From: Bacillus cereus group sp. RP43
GTDB taxonomy: Bacteria > Bacillota > Bacilli > Bacillales > Bacillaceae_G
NCBI RefSeq assembly: GCF_040459645.1
Contig: NZ_JARVHQ010000002.1
Span: 372,001 to 436,000, forward strand
Direction of reading: 5' to 3'
DNA length: 64,000 bases
The position numbers were made by a program, and so were the translations under genes. The notes beneath the pieces are model-generated. The model saw nothing but the letters and a program-made list of their open reading frames with translations, was not told the DNA's origin and did no database searches. Below are positions 1 through 9,849 of this stretch, piece by piece (the stretch's first letter is position 1; every line of letters begins with the position of its first letter).

Positions 1-1
1 A

Positions 2-2470
2 AAGCATAATGAAAAACGAAGAATTACCAAGAAAGAATTTATTGATGGAATCGATAGAAAACTTATATTATTTAATAAATGGTTCGCTTGGCATAGAGGT
101 AAAAATAATTATTACGATTATATAACTGATCAGCTAAAGACTGCTAAAGCATTGAGTAAAACAAAAAATAAATATCTTTATATCGGAAAAGAATATTTTT
201 CTAGCGAAGAAAGCTCAATTACGTTTAGCGATTTAATTTTTAACATCATAGAAGATTCCTTTGCTTTAAATGAAGCACTTAATAAACATAAAGTATGGAC
301 AGTTATACTAGATTTAAGGAATGATGAAATCACTAGGTTAAAGAGTGATCTTATTAAAAGAAACATTAAATTTAATGACGCTCATGAAAGTTGGAACATA
401 TTTGACATTAATACATTTAACCAAGAACCACTCGTATATAGTAATCAAAATAGTGTTATAGTACAAGCTGATTATCAAATAAAACTTATCTCATCGAGAA
501 ACTTTATAAACAATGTAAATGACATTAATGGGATTGATGTTATTATTAGTTTTGGCAAGAATGATTACCATGATTCCATTTGTAAAATTGATAATGCTTC
601 TATATTTGTTATAGAAGATACAAAGGATATAAAAGGATTAAACGATATAAGTAAAATTTTTACCACAAAAAACAAAAGTAATAAGTTCTTTCGAATTCTT
701 TCTGTTTCTCCAAATTGTATACAAGTAGAAGTAACAGATGCCGATAAGTTTAAAAATTCAAACGAAAAATTTTCTATAGGTAGTTATGTGAAAATTACAG
801 ATGAATTTGATGAATCTGTAATCGGTATTTTAAAGAATTATAAAATTAAAGATATGAATGAATACTTAGAAGGAATAAATATAAAGAAGAAAAAGCCTTC
901 ATTTATACTGGACATCCATCCTATTGGTTATATTAAAAAAGGAGAATTTTATAGAGGTAGTAATAACATTACAATTCCTCCTAACCATGTAGAAATTGTT
1001 GATAGCGAATTATTAAAGAATATTTTTCAACACGATATCAAAGAGAAAGAATTTTGTTTTAGTTCACTTCCTCAAGCTCTTTCATTAAATAGTAAATCTA
1101 TTGATGTGGTATTGGATGGAGATAAATTTTTTAATAAACACTTGGCGGTAATAGGTTCTACTGGTAGCGGGAAATCTTGTACAGTAGCAAAAATTTTACA
1201 TGAAGGTAGGAAACCTTTTACAGGTGAACAAAAAGAAGGCTTACTAAATAATTCACATATCATCATTTTTGATATTCATGGGGAATATGAACACTCATTC
1301 AATGATAAATGTAGGGTACTGACAGTAGAGGATATGAAACTTCCTTATTGGCTAATGAACTCTCAAGAACTTGAGGCTTTCTTTTTAGATGTAGAAGGTT
1401 CAGACCACAACCAAAGAAATATTTTTAAAAGAGCTGTTATATTAAACAAAAAATTCCATAATAAAGATGACGATGGAAACTTTAAAGACGAAATCACATA
1501 TGATACGCCCGTGTACTTTAGTATTGAAGAAGTGCTTCAATATATAAAAAACTATAATATCTCAAAAGAAGCGAATGGTAATATAATCTTTAAATTAGGA
1601 ACTGTAACAATTCATGATAATGAAGAAAACCGAAATAACGGAACCTTATTCCAAACACTTGAGGAAGCTGATAAAGCCACTGGCGTAACCAAATCGAAAT
1701 TAAATGGTAATTTCACTGGATTCATCAATCGATTAGAGACCAAATTACATGATGATAGATTAAAATTTTTATTGAATAAAGGTAATGAATATAAATGTAG
1801 TTTATCTGATATTATTAGACAATTCATTGGATATGATTATCAAGAAGCCGGTGTAATTAAAGAAAAGAAAAATGTTGTAATTATTGACTTAAGCGGTATG
1901 CCCTTTGAAGTAATTAACAATATTGTTTCTTTAATTAGTCGATTAATCTTCAATTTTGCATTTCATAGAAAGAAAATAAAAAAAAGCGAAGATGTGAAAA
2001 TACCGTTCCTATTGGTTTACGAGGAGGCTCATAATTATATTCCTAGAAGTACAGAAGCAAAATACAAATCTGTGAAGGAATCTGTCGAAAGAATTGCTAA
2101 AGAAGGTAGAAAGTATGGTGTATCAGCAATGATTGTAAGCCAACGTCCTTCAGAAATATCAGAAACCATATTCTCACAATGTAATAGCTTTGTAGTGATG
2201 AGAGTAACAAACCCTAGTGATCAAGAGTATATTAAAAAATTATTACCTGATGATGTAAGCTCTTTGACTGATAGTTTATCCTCCTTTAAACAGCGGGAGG
2301 CTCTTGTTATCGGAGAGGCTATACCTATGCCAGCAGTTGTTGAAATTCATAAATTAGAAAGTAATCAACTACCCAAATCCAACGATGTACAATTCATTCA
2401 ACAATGGAGAAAAGATTGGGATCCTTTTGATGAATTCGACGAAATAATTAATTCCTTGGAAGGACAATAA
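2..2470 (+). CDS. HerA-type hexameric ATPase (5' end outside window)
   Basis: ATP-driven DNA translocase of the HerA/FtsK superfamily (DUF87 type). The frame is open from base 2, well before the first possible start (TTG at 152), so the gene begins upstream of the window. Counting from 152, a HAS-barrel-like beta region lies at about 180-290, Walker A (IGSTGSGKSC) near 334, Walker B with catalytic Glu (LLVYEEAHNYIP) near 620, and the C-terminus has the usual HerA arrangement NPSDQEYIKKLLP. HerA ATPases pair with NurA, SIR2 or other nucleases in repair and in antiphage systems, so a partner gene is expected just upstream; that is inference. Family assignment is firm; the biological role is open. 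Confidence 0.85.
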   Translation, partial: KHNEKRRITKKEFIDGIDRKLILFNKWFAWHRGKNNYYDYITDQLKTAKALSKTKNKYLYIGKEYFSSEESSITFSDLIFNIIEDSFALNEALNKHKVWTVILDLRNDEITRLKSDLIKRNIKFNDAHESWNIFDINTFNQEPLVYSNQNSVIVQADYQIKLISSRNFINNVNDINGIDVIISFGKNDYHDSICKIDNASIFVIEDTKDIKGLNDISKIFTTKNKSNKFFRILSVSPNCIQVEVTDADKFKNSNEKFSIGSYVKITDEFDESVIGILKNYKIKDMNEYLEGINIKKKKPSFILDIHPIGYIKKGEFYRGSNNITIPPNHVEIVDSELLKNIFQHDIKEKEFCFSSLPQALSLNSKSIDVVLDGDKFFNKHLAVIGSTGSGKSCTVAKILHEGRKPFTGEQKEGLLNNSHIIIFDIHGEYEHSFNDKCRVLTVEDMKLPYWLMNSQELEAFFLDVEGSDHNQRNIFKRAVILNKKFHNKDDDGNFKDEITYDTPVYFSIEEVLQYIKNYNISKEANGNIIFKLGTVTIHDNEENRNNGTLFQTLEEADKATGVTKSKLNGNFTGFINRLETKLHDDRLKFLLNKGNEYKCSLSDIIRQFIGYDYQEAGVIKEKKNVVIIDLSGMPFEVINNIVSLISRLIFNFAFHRKKIKKSEDVKIPFLLVYEEAHNYIPRSTEAKYKSVKESVERIAKEGRKYGVSAMIVSQRPSEISETIFSQCNSFVVMRVTNPSDQEYIKKLLPDDVSSLTDSLSSFKQREALVIGEAIPMPAVVEIHKLESNQLPKSNDVQFIQQWRKDWDPFDEFDEIINSLEGQ

Positions 2471-2572
2471 AACTTTTTCTATGATGAGTTTATTACCACT
2501 ATTAATAACTATTTAAGTAGATATTCACCCTCTAATCGTAACTGCATTAATCTTTTAATTTATATGGACAAT

Positions 2573-2618
2573 AAAAGAGAGGCTATAATTACTTATAAGT
2601 AATTATAGCCTCTCTTTT
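2573..2618 (+). terminator. Perfect hairpin terminator after the HerA gene
   Basis: Two 22-base arms (2573-2594 and 2597-2618) are exact reverse complements with a 2-base centre; A-rich flank on the left and TTTT on the right. It can act on both strands. Confidence 0.85.
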
Positions 2619-2641
2619 CCAATACTTAATGTGGATATTAG

Positions 2642-2816
2642 TTAGAAATTCTTCTGATGATTATAACAGTAAATACGGCCACTAAATCTTTCACTATTTT
2701 TTTCACAGAATGCAATAACATTTGAAGGAACCTTATTACCACATTAATTACATACTTTACTATTTTGTATTTTCATCTCCTGTTGATGATTGTAACAATA
2801 GTAATTTCCTCCAAAC
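2642..2816 (-). pseudogene. Decayed zinc-finger protein tail
   Basis: The minus strand reads a continuous peptide with two similar metal-binding blocks (GGNYYCYNHQ and GRIYCYNHQ) joined by a C-x-x-C-G knuckle, but TAA at 2744-2746 falls inside the knuckle and there is no start codon. It looks like the C-terminal zinc-ribbon tail of a larger lost protein, just downstream of the TPR gene and facing the HerA gene. Confidence 0.5.
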
Positions 2817-2872
2817 AAACTTTATATTATGGTGAAATCGTTTTATTTATTAAATACCCTCATCACGTCGTA

Positions 2873-4675
2873 CTACTTCTTCCTTGCTAATTCAGCACCT
2901 TCTCGCTTCATTTCTTTTAATACATCAACGTACACGTGAATCGTAATAGCCACTTCTTTCTCAACATCTGTAGAATGTTTAGTATAAAATGTTCTTATTC
3001 CTTGTTTATTAATCTTTGGATATAAATTTTCTGTTTCTCCATGTTCAATTACTGCATAAATACCATCTTGCCGAGAAATTACTAGTTCTTTATACTCATT
3101 CCAAATTAAATCAGGCTTTTCACTAAAACCCCAATTAATAATTAAGTGGAAGTTACAATTTCCTACATCATACCCAAAGATTTTCTGAGTATGAGTTTTT
3201 ATGCTCGCAGTATCTTTTCCTCTTAATATTAGAGCTTCCCCCATTAATAAGTCTTTATTTTGATGAGAGCGAATAACTATATCCCTTTCTCCTATTCCCC
3301 CTCTATCTCCCATCTCTTTACGTGTGTAACCCCCTCTGCTTTGAGTGTGAGTAATCCAACCAAAGGTATCTACTAAATTGGAATCCATAAGTGATTTAAA
3401 CAAATCTGTATATCTATCTTCTTCAGCAGCTTTATTCTCAGATGGCGTAACAATTGGTGATAAATTCTCAATTGTCTTCAAAGTATCAAATACCTTTCCT
3501 ACCAGGAAACTCCATACAGTTTCTTCCTCATTATCAGTATACAGTTTGACTTGTTCTTCTGGTCTTCGCGTTTTAAGCTTGTTAATGCTACTAGCCCTCA
3601 GCTCTACACTCTGCTTTAACAAGCTAATTTGCTCCTTATACTCACTTACTTTTCCCTCATTTTGTTTTCTACCAACAATTATTCCTTTAGTCATTGCAAT
3701 ATTTGTACTTTTAAGATCCAATTCTAGAGCCCGATTAATATATAATTCAGCTAACGTTAAATTTTCCTTTTCTAAGAAACTTAATGCCATTAATTCATAT
3801 ATAGTAGCGCATGCAAAAAAACCACCAAAACCTATATAGTTTTTTTCACCCGTTCTTTGCTCACGAGCCATTTCTACTAAAGTATCCCAACTATATTGGA
3901 ATTCTAAAAACTTTTCTGCTGATTTTATTACTTCATCATGCTGATTTAACTTAGAATATACTATTGCTAAACCGAGATAGGTGTATTCTAGAAAATCATC
4001 ATTTGGTCTACTATATTCATCTATATCAAAATGCTCAATGGCTAGATTAAAGTAATATGCGCTATTTATAAGACTATTGTCTGCTTGATATACCTCTCCT
4101 AATATACGATAAGTTTCCGCATGATCCTCATTTATTTTTAAAGACTTTAATAAACACTCCTTAGCAGCCTCTAAGTTATCCGAATGAAAATATACCTTCC
4201 CTAGCAGTAACAACACTTCACTATAAGCATCCCTACCCTCTGAATCTTCTAACAATTTTCTCGCTTTTTCATATTCTCCTGAGAAGTAATATGCTTCCGC
4301 TAGATCATATACTCCTTGAATATCCAGTGAATTCATGGACTCTAGTAATATAATTTTTTTCTTATGAAAAAAATTATGTGCATAGGAATCCCTAAAACCA
4401 TTAAAAACATATTTACCATTGTACTCATAATTCATAATTCCTCCAGGCCCTTTTAAGTCAACCTTTTGATTTCTTATTAATCCCTCACATTTTAGGCATG
4501 ATTCACTAATATAATAAAATTTCATTTCATCTTTTCCTACATTTACAAAATTGCTCCAGTTACCTCTAATTTTTTTCAACTGAAAGTCATTGCAACAGCT
4601 TTCACAAACAGCACCCCCTGTTATGCTACATTGGAATTCTTTATTTTTTTCCTCACAAATGCCACAATTACACAA
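2873..4675 (-). CDS. Zinc-ribbon and TPR-repeat protein, unknown function
   Basis: A 600-aa cytoplasmic protein. The N-terminus has several Cys pairs (CNCGICEEK, CESCC, CLKCEG within residues 2-65) typical of structural zinc. Residues about 110-330 form TPR-like helical pairs (for example SEVLLLLGKVYFHSDNLEAA and AETYRILGEVYQADNS). The C-terminal 200 residues are mixed alpha/beta without a family I recognise. A GAGGG ribosome binding site lies about 10 bases before the ATG. It converges on the HerA gene across the decayed zinc-finger tail, so it may belong to the same defence-like island, but no catalytic motif is visible. TPR content is clear; function is unknown. Confidence 0.75.
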   Translation of the reverse strand: MCNCGICEEKNKEFQCSITGGAVCESCCNDFQLKKIRGNWSNFVNVGKDEMKFYYISESCLKCEGLIRNQKVDLKGPGGIMNYEYNGKYVFNGFRDSYAHNFFHKKKIILLESMNSLDIQGVYDLAEAYYFSGEYEKARKLLEDSEGRDAYSEVLLLLGKVYFHSDNLEAAKECLLKSLKINEDHAETYRILGEVYQADNSLINSAYYFNLAIEHFDIDEYSRPNDDFLEYTYLGLAIVYSKLNQHDEVIKSAEKFLEFQYSWDTLVEMAREQRTGEKNYIGFGGFFACATIYELMALSFLEKENLTLAELYINRALELDLKSTNIAMTKGIIVGRKQNEGKVSEYKEQISLLKQSVELRASSINKLKTRRPEEQVKLYTDNEEETVWSFLVGKVFDTLKTIENLSPIVTPSENKAAEEDRYTDLFKSLMDSNLVDTFGWITHTQSRGGYTRKEMGDRGGIGERDIVIRSHQNKDLLMGEALILRGKDTASIKTHTQKIFGYDVGNCNFHLIINWGFSEKPDLIWNEYKELVISRQDGIYAVIEHGETENLYPKINKQGIRTFYTKHSTDVEKEVAITIHVYVDVLKEMKREGAELARKK

Positions 4676-4906
4676 ATCGGTTCCCTCTTTTCCGTTATCT
4701 TTACTCTCTGTTTATATATTATCTACTTTACTATGTAAAACCAAAACTTCTTTTTAAGCAACGCTCTAATTTCTATTAAATCTTCTTTCTATATAAAATT
4801 TGCATGTGAAAAAGACCTAACCATTACTTTGGATAAATCCTTTTGTACATGTATATTTATTTTAAAATAAAGTTTACAGTAGATAAACTACCTCTTGCCT
4901 CTCAAT

Positions 4907-5170
4907 TCACTTATCAAATTTATTACGTGTTTCCTCGCTTAACCTTTTCCTTTTACCTGTTAACAACTTCGAAAGATTAGAAGGTGATATCTCTATTCCC
5001 TTTGCAATATCTCTTAAACTACATTTATTTTCCTCTTTATAATGAAGGATCTTCTGCTGATACCAATTAATATCCTTATTTATCTGTTGCTGATTCAATT
5101 GAGGTGGTTGAAATTCTTCTGTCTCCATATCCTGTGATTCTACTGCTGGCTCTTTTACCAATGTTCCCAT
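4907..5170 (-). CDS. Small protein with C-terminal XRE-type helix-turn-helix
   Basis: About 87 aa from ATG at 5170 (a TTG lies directly before it). Residues about 45-85 (CSLRDIAKGIEISPSNLSKL, then LLTGKRKRLSEE) form a clear XRE/Cro-like DNA-binding helix-turn-helix; the N-terminal half is Gln/Glu-rich and probably unstructured. No good ribosome binding site is seen, and an upstream fragment in another frame (5188-5367) ends just before it, so this could be the tail of a frameshifted larger protein. Confidence 0.5.
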   Translation of the reverse strand: MGTLVKEPAVESQDMETEEFQPPQLNQQQINKDINWYQQKILHYKEENKCSLRDIAKGIEISPSNLSKLLTGKRKRLSEETRNKFDK

Positions 5171-5187
5171 CAATTTATTTTTAGGGG

Positions 5188-5367
5188 CTATTTTTTCTTT
5201 TGTAAAAGCACTTGTTGTAACGATACTAACTCATCAGTAGGTGTAACCGTTACTTTAAGTTTAAGGTTTAACCAATAATTCTCAAGCCAGTTACGCCCAG
5301 AACACTTAAAAGAAATTTTATTTATGATATTTCTGTTCTCTTTATTTTTATAACATACCAGTACTTG
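5188..5367 (-). pseudogene. Open frame without start, possible gene fragment
   Basis: A 60-codon open stretch on the minus strand reads like protein (GRNWLENYWLNLKLKVTVTP, ending LVSLQQVLLQKKK) but has a stop directly upstream and no usable start codon. It abuts the XRE-like gene in a different frame. Probably the 3' remnant of a small plasmid gene; family not recognised. Confidence 0.35.
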
Positions 5368-5435
5368 TTAAAATGTTGTAAAAATTAATTTCTTATCTCT
5401 TAATTTAGTAATCTGCTCATCTCTTGATTAGGTCT

Positions 5436-5807
5436 TTATTGATTTGTTTCTTGATAGTCCTTAATATCTTGTTTAATCGTTCTTGAAATTTTTTCGATTT
5501 CCTTAGGGTTATTCATCTGCTCTAGATAATCTAGTTTTAATTTTGTTAAAGCAGATTTTCTTTTATCTTCAATTAACCTCTCAACTTCTCTTTTATACTT
5601 ATCAGTAATCTTTAATTTTATATCTTCTAATGTTACTTCGCTATTTTTCAATTCATGATAAACATCTTTTCGAATATTTCTGTAAAAATCCCTTAATTTC
5701 TTTACCATTCCATTTTCATTAAAACGCATTTTAATTTTAAATAGGGATTTGATGTTATTAATAAATATGGTGAGCGTTACAGTATTAAAGCAACGATCAT
5801 CAATCAA
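5436..5807 (-). CDS. Lysine/glutamate-rich small protein, unknown
   Basis: The frame opens at a TTG (123 aa), but the compositionally convincing protein begins near Met27 or Met34 (MVKKLRDFYRNIRKDVYHEL) and is a charged, almost entirely helical, probably coiled-coil chain ending KQDIKDYQETNQ. No strong ribosome binding site fixes the start. I do not recognise a family; it may be an accessory DNA-binding protein of the mobile region. Confidence 0.4.
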   Translation of the reverse strand: MIDDRCFNTVTLTIFINNIKSLFKIKMRFNENGMVKKLRDFYRNIRKDVYHELKNSEVTLEDIKLKITDKYKREVERLIEDKRKSALTKLKLDYLEQMNNPKEIEKISRTIKQDIKDYQETNQ

Positions 5808-5900
5808 ACAAGTGTATTCAATTGATTAAATGACAATGGTTCAACTTTGCCATAAAAGTAATTGTTTGAATATATTATTATTGTAATATTAGATGACGAT

Positions 5901-6014
5901 ATGTCTTCAAAAGTTATATATGAACTCAATTGGGATGATTTCTTGTCACTTAAAAAATGGCACAATGGGAAACGTTCTTGGTATTTAAGTATTACTAACG
6001 CAATTGAAACGTAA
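5901..6014 (+). pseudogene. Small ORF or gene fragment of 37 codons
   Basis: Reads a protein-like segment (SKVIYELNWDDFLSLKKWHN) with many Trp and charged residues, but no ribosome binding site precedes the ATG and the sequence after the stop looks non-coding. Most likely the N-terminal remnant of a lost gene. Family not recognised. Confidence 0.3.
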
Positions 6015-6136
6015 GGCGAAAATATTGTATAGCATTGATAAAGCAGTATAAAACAATTGCCAACACGAATCGAATTAACGGAACATGACTGTTACAAGTC
6101 AAAGGTACTTGATAAATTATGAAGACATGAAAAATA

Positions 6137-6148
6137 GAACGTTTGTTC
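6137..6148. promoter_or_regulatory. LexA/DinR SOS box
   Basis: GAAC-GTTT-GTTC matches the Bacillus consensus GAAC-N4-GTTC exactly. No intact gene starts close by; the nearest candidate is the minus-strand ORF ending at 5436, about 330 bases away. Confidence 0.45.
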
Positions 6149-6217
6149 ACATTCTTTCACGTCTTTCCATAATATTATTATATTGTGTTTATTTTCAATG
6201 TAAGGAAAGAAATCAAA

Positions 6218-6257
6218 AAATAACGCTCATCAATCAATTAAGATAATGAGCGTTATT
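6218..6257. terminator. Hairpin terminator of the restriction-modification gene
   Basis: 13-base arms (AAATAACGCTCAT and its exact complement at 6245-6257) flank a short loop; a run of A before the hairpin gives a U-run on the minus transcript. Confidence 0.75.
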
Positions 6258-6276
6258 TAATAAAATTGATATTTTA

Positions 6277-8973
6277 TTATTTATCTTTACTTACATACAA
6301 CTCAAATAAATGTTCTACTCTTTCAATGTCATTTTTAAACTTCTTTTTATAAGCATTCTCTACTGCTTTATCTAATTGCTGATGTGCTTTTAATAAATCC
6401 GGCGGCATTGTTAATGGGTGGTATAAATCAGATAAAGTGCTATCCTCATATCTCAAGCGAATATCAAGTATTGATTGAGCACTTTTTTCTATTGCTTTTA
6501 GTTGTTTTGCATTCGGTTCTGGAAAAACAAAATTATTGTAAACTATTGTATTTGAGTAATTATAGTCACTTTTTAATCTCCCAGCAACAGTCCTCATCCA
6601 TGCCATATGCATAGCAGATGTAATTACTCCAAATAAGTATAAATTCGCATCACTTAAGATAAACACCCTATCACTTGTAATAGTTGGGGGGCAAGCAAAA
6701 GCAATAGGAATATACCTTCTATTTTCTGAACTTACACGAGGAATTATTAAAAACGGCGCAGTAGGTATTCTAGGCTCTCCAAATAGCATAGGTGTTTCGG
6801 CTGATTTGTTTGTCGCAGCCTTTTTACTCTCCAATCGGATTCTACGCACATTTTTGATTCTCTCCATAACTAAAGGCATTTTTTTAAGCTCTTTAGGTGG
6901 ACAATTTGCGAGATATAAACAAAAACGTTTTTTTCCTTTAATTAATTCCTCTGCGCCAATCCAAGGACGAAAATACGCTTCTGATAAAGGCTCTTTTTGA
7001 ATAAATTCTTTCATACTATCTTCATCAAAAAGATAATTACCTCCGTCAACTGCTTTTGTGCCAAACAACATTTTTGGCACATCAGAAATTGGTTTTCTTC
7101 TAACCTCAATAAAATTCACAGGCGCTTCAATTAAATATTGATTAATCATCTTCACCTTTTTTACAACCGGATCTCCTTTAATATCAGGATATTCATAGAC
7201 AATTTTATCCGAAATTTTAAAATTACTAAAGCCAATTATTACACAATAAACTGCTGCTCTTCCACGAGCTTCATTTGACCATTTAAATGTCTGATGAGCA
7301 AAGAATATCTCTATTCCTTTCTTTGCGAAAAGGTACTTCCATAATATAATAGCTTGTTCTCCTTGCACTATTGAATTTGTTGAAACAAGCCCTACTTTAA
7401 TTGAAGTATCCTGAATATACTCAGCCGCTTTAACAAACCAACATGCTACAGAATCAAGCTGACCAGTTTTACCTAGATCTTTTGTAACTTTGGAAAAGTC
7501 CTCTTTTTGCTTATCGTTTCTTAACCACGCTCCTATAAAAGGAGGATTTCCTAAAATATAATTTAGCTCTGTATTTCTAATAATATTATGCCAATCCAAT
7601 TCTAGAGCATTGCCATTAACGATATTTGCTTTTTTATTTAATGGAAGTCTCACAAAGTATTGACCAAATTCATAACTAGCTTTCATGTTCATTTGGTGAT
7701 CCATAAGCCAAAGAGCTACCTGAGCAATTTGAGCAGGAAATTCATCAATCTCAATTCCATAAAATTGGTCTACATTTACCTTTAGTAAAAATTCTAAATG
7801 TAAAGACATCTGTCCCTTAGTTAGTTCTCTCAATAATTCCATTTCTAACAGTCTAATTTCACGATATGCAATTATTAAGAAATTCCCACAACCACATGCT
7901 GGGTCCAGAAATTTCAAACTAGCCAACTTCTCATGAAATAATTCTAATTTTCTTCTATTTCCTTTCGTTGCTTCAAATTCCGATCTTAATTCAGCTAGAA
8001 ATAACGGTTGTATTACTTTTAAAATGTTCTGTTCATTTGTATAATGCGCTCCTAACTCCCTACGTTCTTCAGGCTTCATTACACTTTGAAACATCGAACC
8101 GAAAATGGCTGGGGAAATTTTCCCCCAATCAAGTGTACAGCACTCCAAGAATAAATATCTCATTTCTGCATTAAACGCGGCAGAAGACAACCTTTCAGCA
8201 AAAAGCTTTCCATTTACATAAGGAAATTGATTGAGTGAGTCACTAATCGCTTTTAATCTATTCTCTTTCGGTTTATTTAAGATATCAAAAATGGCATCAA
8301 GGTGGATACCTAAATCACTTCCATCCTCTTTTGTATTTTGTTCTATGTAATCACGGAAGATATTCTTCTCAAATATCCCTGTGTCATCAGCAAACAAACA
8401 AAAAAGAAGGCGTACAAGATAAACTTCTAATTCATGTCCCGTGTAGCCAATTTCTTTTAGCTTATCGTGTAGTTCCCCCATTTTCTCCGCTGCCTCAATG
8501 TTTACAGGGTCTTGCTCTTTGTACTCTTGTTTTTGATAACCCGCTATAAAACCGAATAATTCTATATTTTGATGTAACTGTTCTAACGTAAAAGAGCGTT
8601 TTTCATCTGTTTCCAAGTCGTATAAAGCAAATCTTTCAAAATCAGATACCAATATGTATTTAGGTAGCTCTGATTCTTTCAAACCAGGAAAATAGTCCTT
8701 CGCCTGCTTGTATGCCCTTTCTAAATCCCTTCCTCGAGATTTATGCTCTACTAATAGGACACCTTTCCATAATAAATCAATAAAACCATTACTCCCATCT
8801 AAAGTTTTTACCTTTTGCTCAAATGTAGCAACACGCCTCCGAGATATACCAAAAACATTAAAAAAGCCATCCCAGAAAGATTTTGCCTCTGCATTTTCGC
8901 TTTTTTCATCTTTCCATTCATTAGCAAAGCTAATTGCTCTTGCTCGTATTTCATTCCAACTTAACATTGCCAA
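6277..8973 (-). CDS. Type IIL (MmeI-like) restriction-modification enzyme
   Basis: One 898-aa protein with both nuclease and adenine methyltransferase activity; MmeI itself is of similar length. Order: N-terminal PD-ExK-like nuclease (GFIDLLWKGVLLVEHKSRG, residues about 62-80, giving D and E-x-K), helical spacer, N6-adenine methyltransferase with motif I (LDPACGCGNF, about 355) and motif IV (GNPPFIGA, about 476), then target-recognition and C-terminal helices. The TTG at 8973 (6 bases after GGGGGAAG) or the ATG two codons later may be the start. It stands alone, as expected for this class: the same target-recognition domain serves cutting and protective methylation. Intact by inspection. Confidence 0.9.
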   Translation of the reverse strand: MAMLSWNEIRARAISFANEWKDEKSENAEAKSFWDGFFNVFGISRRRVATFEQKVKTLDGSNGFIDLLWKGVLLVEHKSRGRDLERAYKQAKDYFPGLKESELPKYILVSDFERFALYDLETDEKRSFTLEQLHQNIELFGFIAGYQKQEYKEQDPVNIEAAEKMGELHDKLKEIGYTGHELEVYLVRLLFCLFADDTGIFEKNIFRDYIEQNTKEDGSDLGIHLDAIFDILNKPKENRLKAISDSLNQFPYVNGKLFAERLSSAAFNAEMRYLFLECCTLDWGKISPAIFGSMFQSVMKPEERRELGAHYTNEQNILKVIQPLFLAELRSEFEATKGNRRKLELFHEKLASLKFLDPACGCGNFLIIAYREIRLLEMELLRELTKGQMSLHLEFLLKVNVDQFYGIEIDEFPAQIAQVALWLMDHQMNMKASYEFGQYFVRLPLNKKANIVNGNALELDWHNIIRNTELNYILGNPPFIGAWLRNDKQKEDFSKVTKDLGKTGQLDSVACWFVKAAEYIQDTSIKVGLVSTNSIVQGEQAIILWKYLFAKKGIEIFFAHQTFKWSNEARGRAAVYCVIIGFSNFKISDKIVYEYPDIKGDPVVKKVKMINQYLIEAPVNFIEVRRKPISDVPKMLFGTKAVDGGNYLFDEDSMKEFIQKEPLSEAYFRPWIGAEELIKGKKRFCLYLANCPPKELKKMPLVMERIKNVRRIRLESKKAATNKSAETPMLFGEPRIPTAPFLIIPRVSSENRRYIPIAFACPPTITSDRVFILSDANLYLFGVITSAMHMAWMRTVAGRLKSDYNYSNTIVYNNFVFPEPNAKQLKAIEKSAQSILDIRLRYEDSTLSDLYHPLTMPPDLLKAHQQLDKAVENAYKKKFKNDIERVEHLFELYVSKDK

Positions 8974-9177
8974 AATATACTTCCCCCGTTCACTTTCTTC
9001 TATGTAATTTAATTAATAGTTAAATTTTACTACAAAATCTACATTTATGCTCCAAACTTCTCTATGTTGCTGTTAATATGAAAATTAATATAAACACTCC
9101 ATTGTTTGAAATTAATATCCAAACCGATTTAGTTTCTATTCACTACCATTCAATTATCCATCTAGGAGGAATCAATA

Positions 9178-9406
9178 ATGATAGATACTAACAAATATTT
9201 AAAAAATTTAATTTTAAACTTTTAGCAGCATGATGAAAATACGATAAAACTCACTGTACAAAATCCACATAAAAGAAAAATCAGCGATTATTTCCAGTAT
9301 AAAGCACACAGATAAGCATGGTGAAAATATGGTACGAACCCAAAATAACCTTTTTACCGAATTTTTAAAAATGCTAGTAGCAAATAATAAATGGAATGAC
9401 AATTTT
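9178..9406 (+). pseudogene. Broken small gene upstream of the GIY-YIG nuclease
   Basis: A strong AGGAGG and ATG at 9178 start a short reading frame that meets TAG at 9223, yet the same frame continues protein-like (QHDENTIKLTVQNPHKRKIS) to about 9310 and then jumps to the frame used by the following nuclease ORF (MVRTQNNLFTEFLKMLVANN). One nonsense and one frameshift therefore explain the region. Original product not recognised. Confidence 0.5.
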
Positions 9407-9763
9407 ATGAAAAAAGAAAAAAATAGGAAAAATAAATCTTCAAAAATTGAAAGTATAAGTTCTGATACCCCATGTGTATTTATCTATATAACTATCAATC
9501 TAGTCAATGGCATGCAATACATTGGTAAACACACTAAGTTTGGAGATAATTACCTTGGAAGTGGGACTTTCCTTAAAAAAGCCATTAAAGAATTTGGAGA
9601 AGAAAATTTCGAGAGAGAGATTCTCGCTTATGGATATTCAACTGAACATTTGAACGATCTAGAAAAATCCTATATAAAAATCTTCAATGCTGTAGAAGAC
9701 CCTCAGTTTTATAATATAGCTCCTGGTGGCGATTGGTACTATTCACAAAAAAATATTAAATAA
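9407..9763 (+). CDS. GIY-YIG family nuclease
   Basis: About 118 aa from ATG at 9407; the frame is open further upstream from the broken neighbour. The nuclease core reads VFIYITINLVNGMQYIGKHT, followed by YLGSGTFLKKAIKEFG and the Glu-bearing helix HLNDLEKSYIKIFNA, as in phage Seg-like homing endonucleases. Such single-domain enzymes cut DNA near their own insertion site or act as free-standing homing nucleases. The asparagine in NIAPGG completes the fold. It follows a broken gene in the same orientation and may have inserted into it. Confidence 0.75.
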   Translation: MKKEKNRKNKSSKIESISSDTPCVFIYITINLVNGMQYIGKHTKFGDNYLGSGTFLKKAIKEFGEENFEREILAYGYSTEHLNDLEKSYIKIFNAVEDPQFYNIAPGGDWYYSQKNIK

Positions 9764-9814
9764 ACTCTCCAGATACCAAATATATTTATATATTTTTAAA
9801 ATTTTTTTATCAAA

Positions 9815-9849
9815 ATAGGTGTAACATATACAATTACCGTTACACCTAT
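9815..9849. terminator. Hairpin between GIY-YIG gene and minus-strand small ORF
   Basis: Exact 11-base arms (ATAGGTGTAAC and its complement at 9839-9849), 13-base loop; overlaps the stop codon of the minus-strand ORF. Confidence 0.55.
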
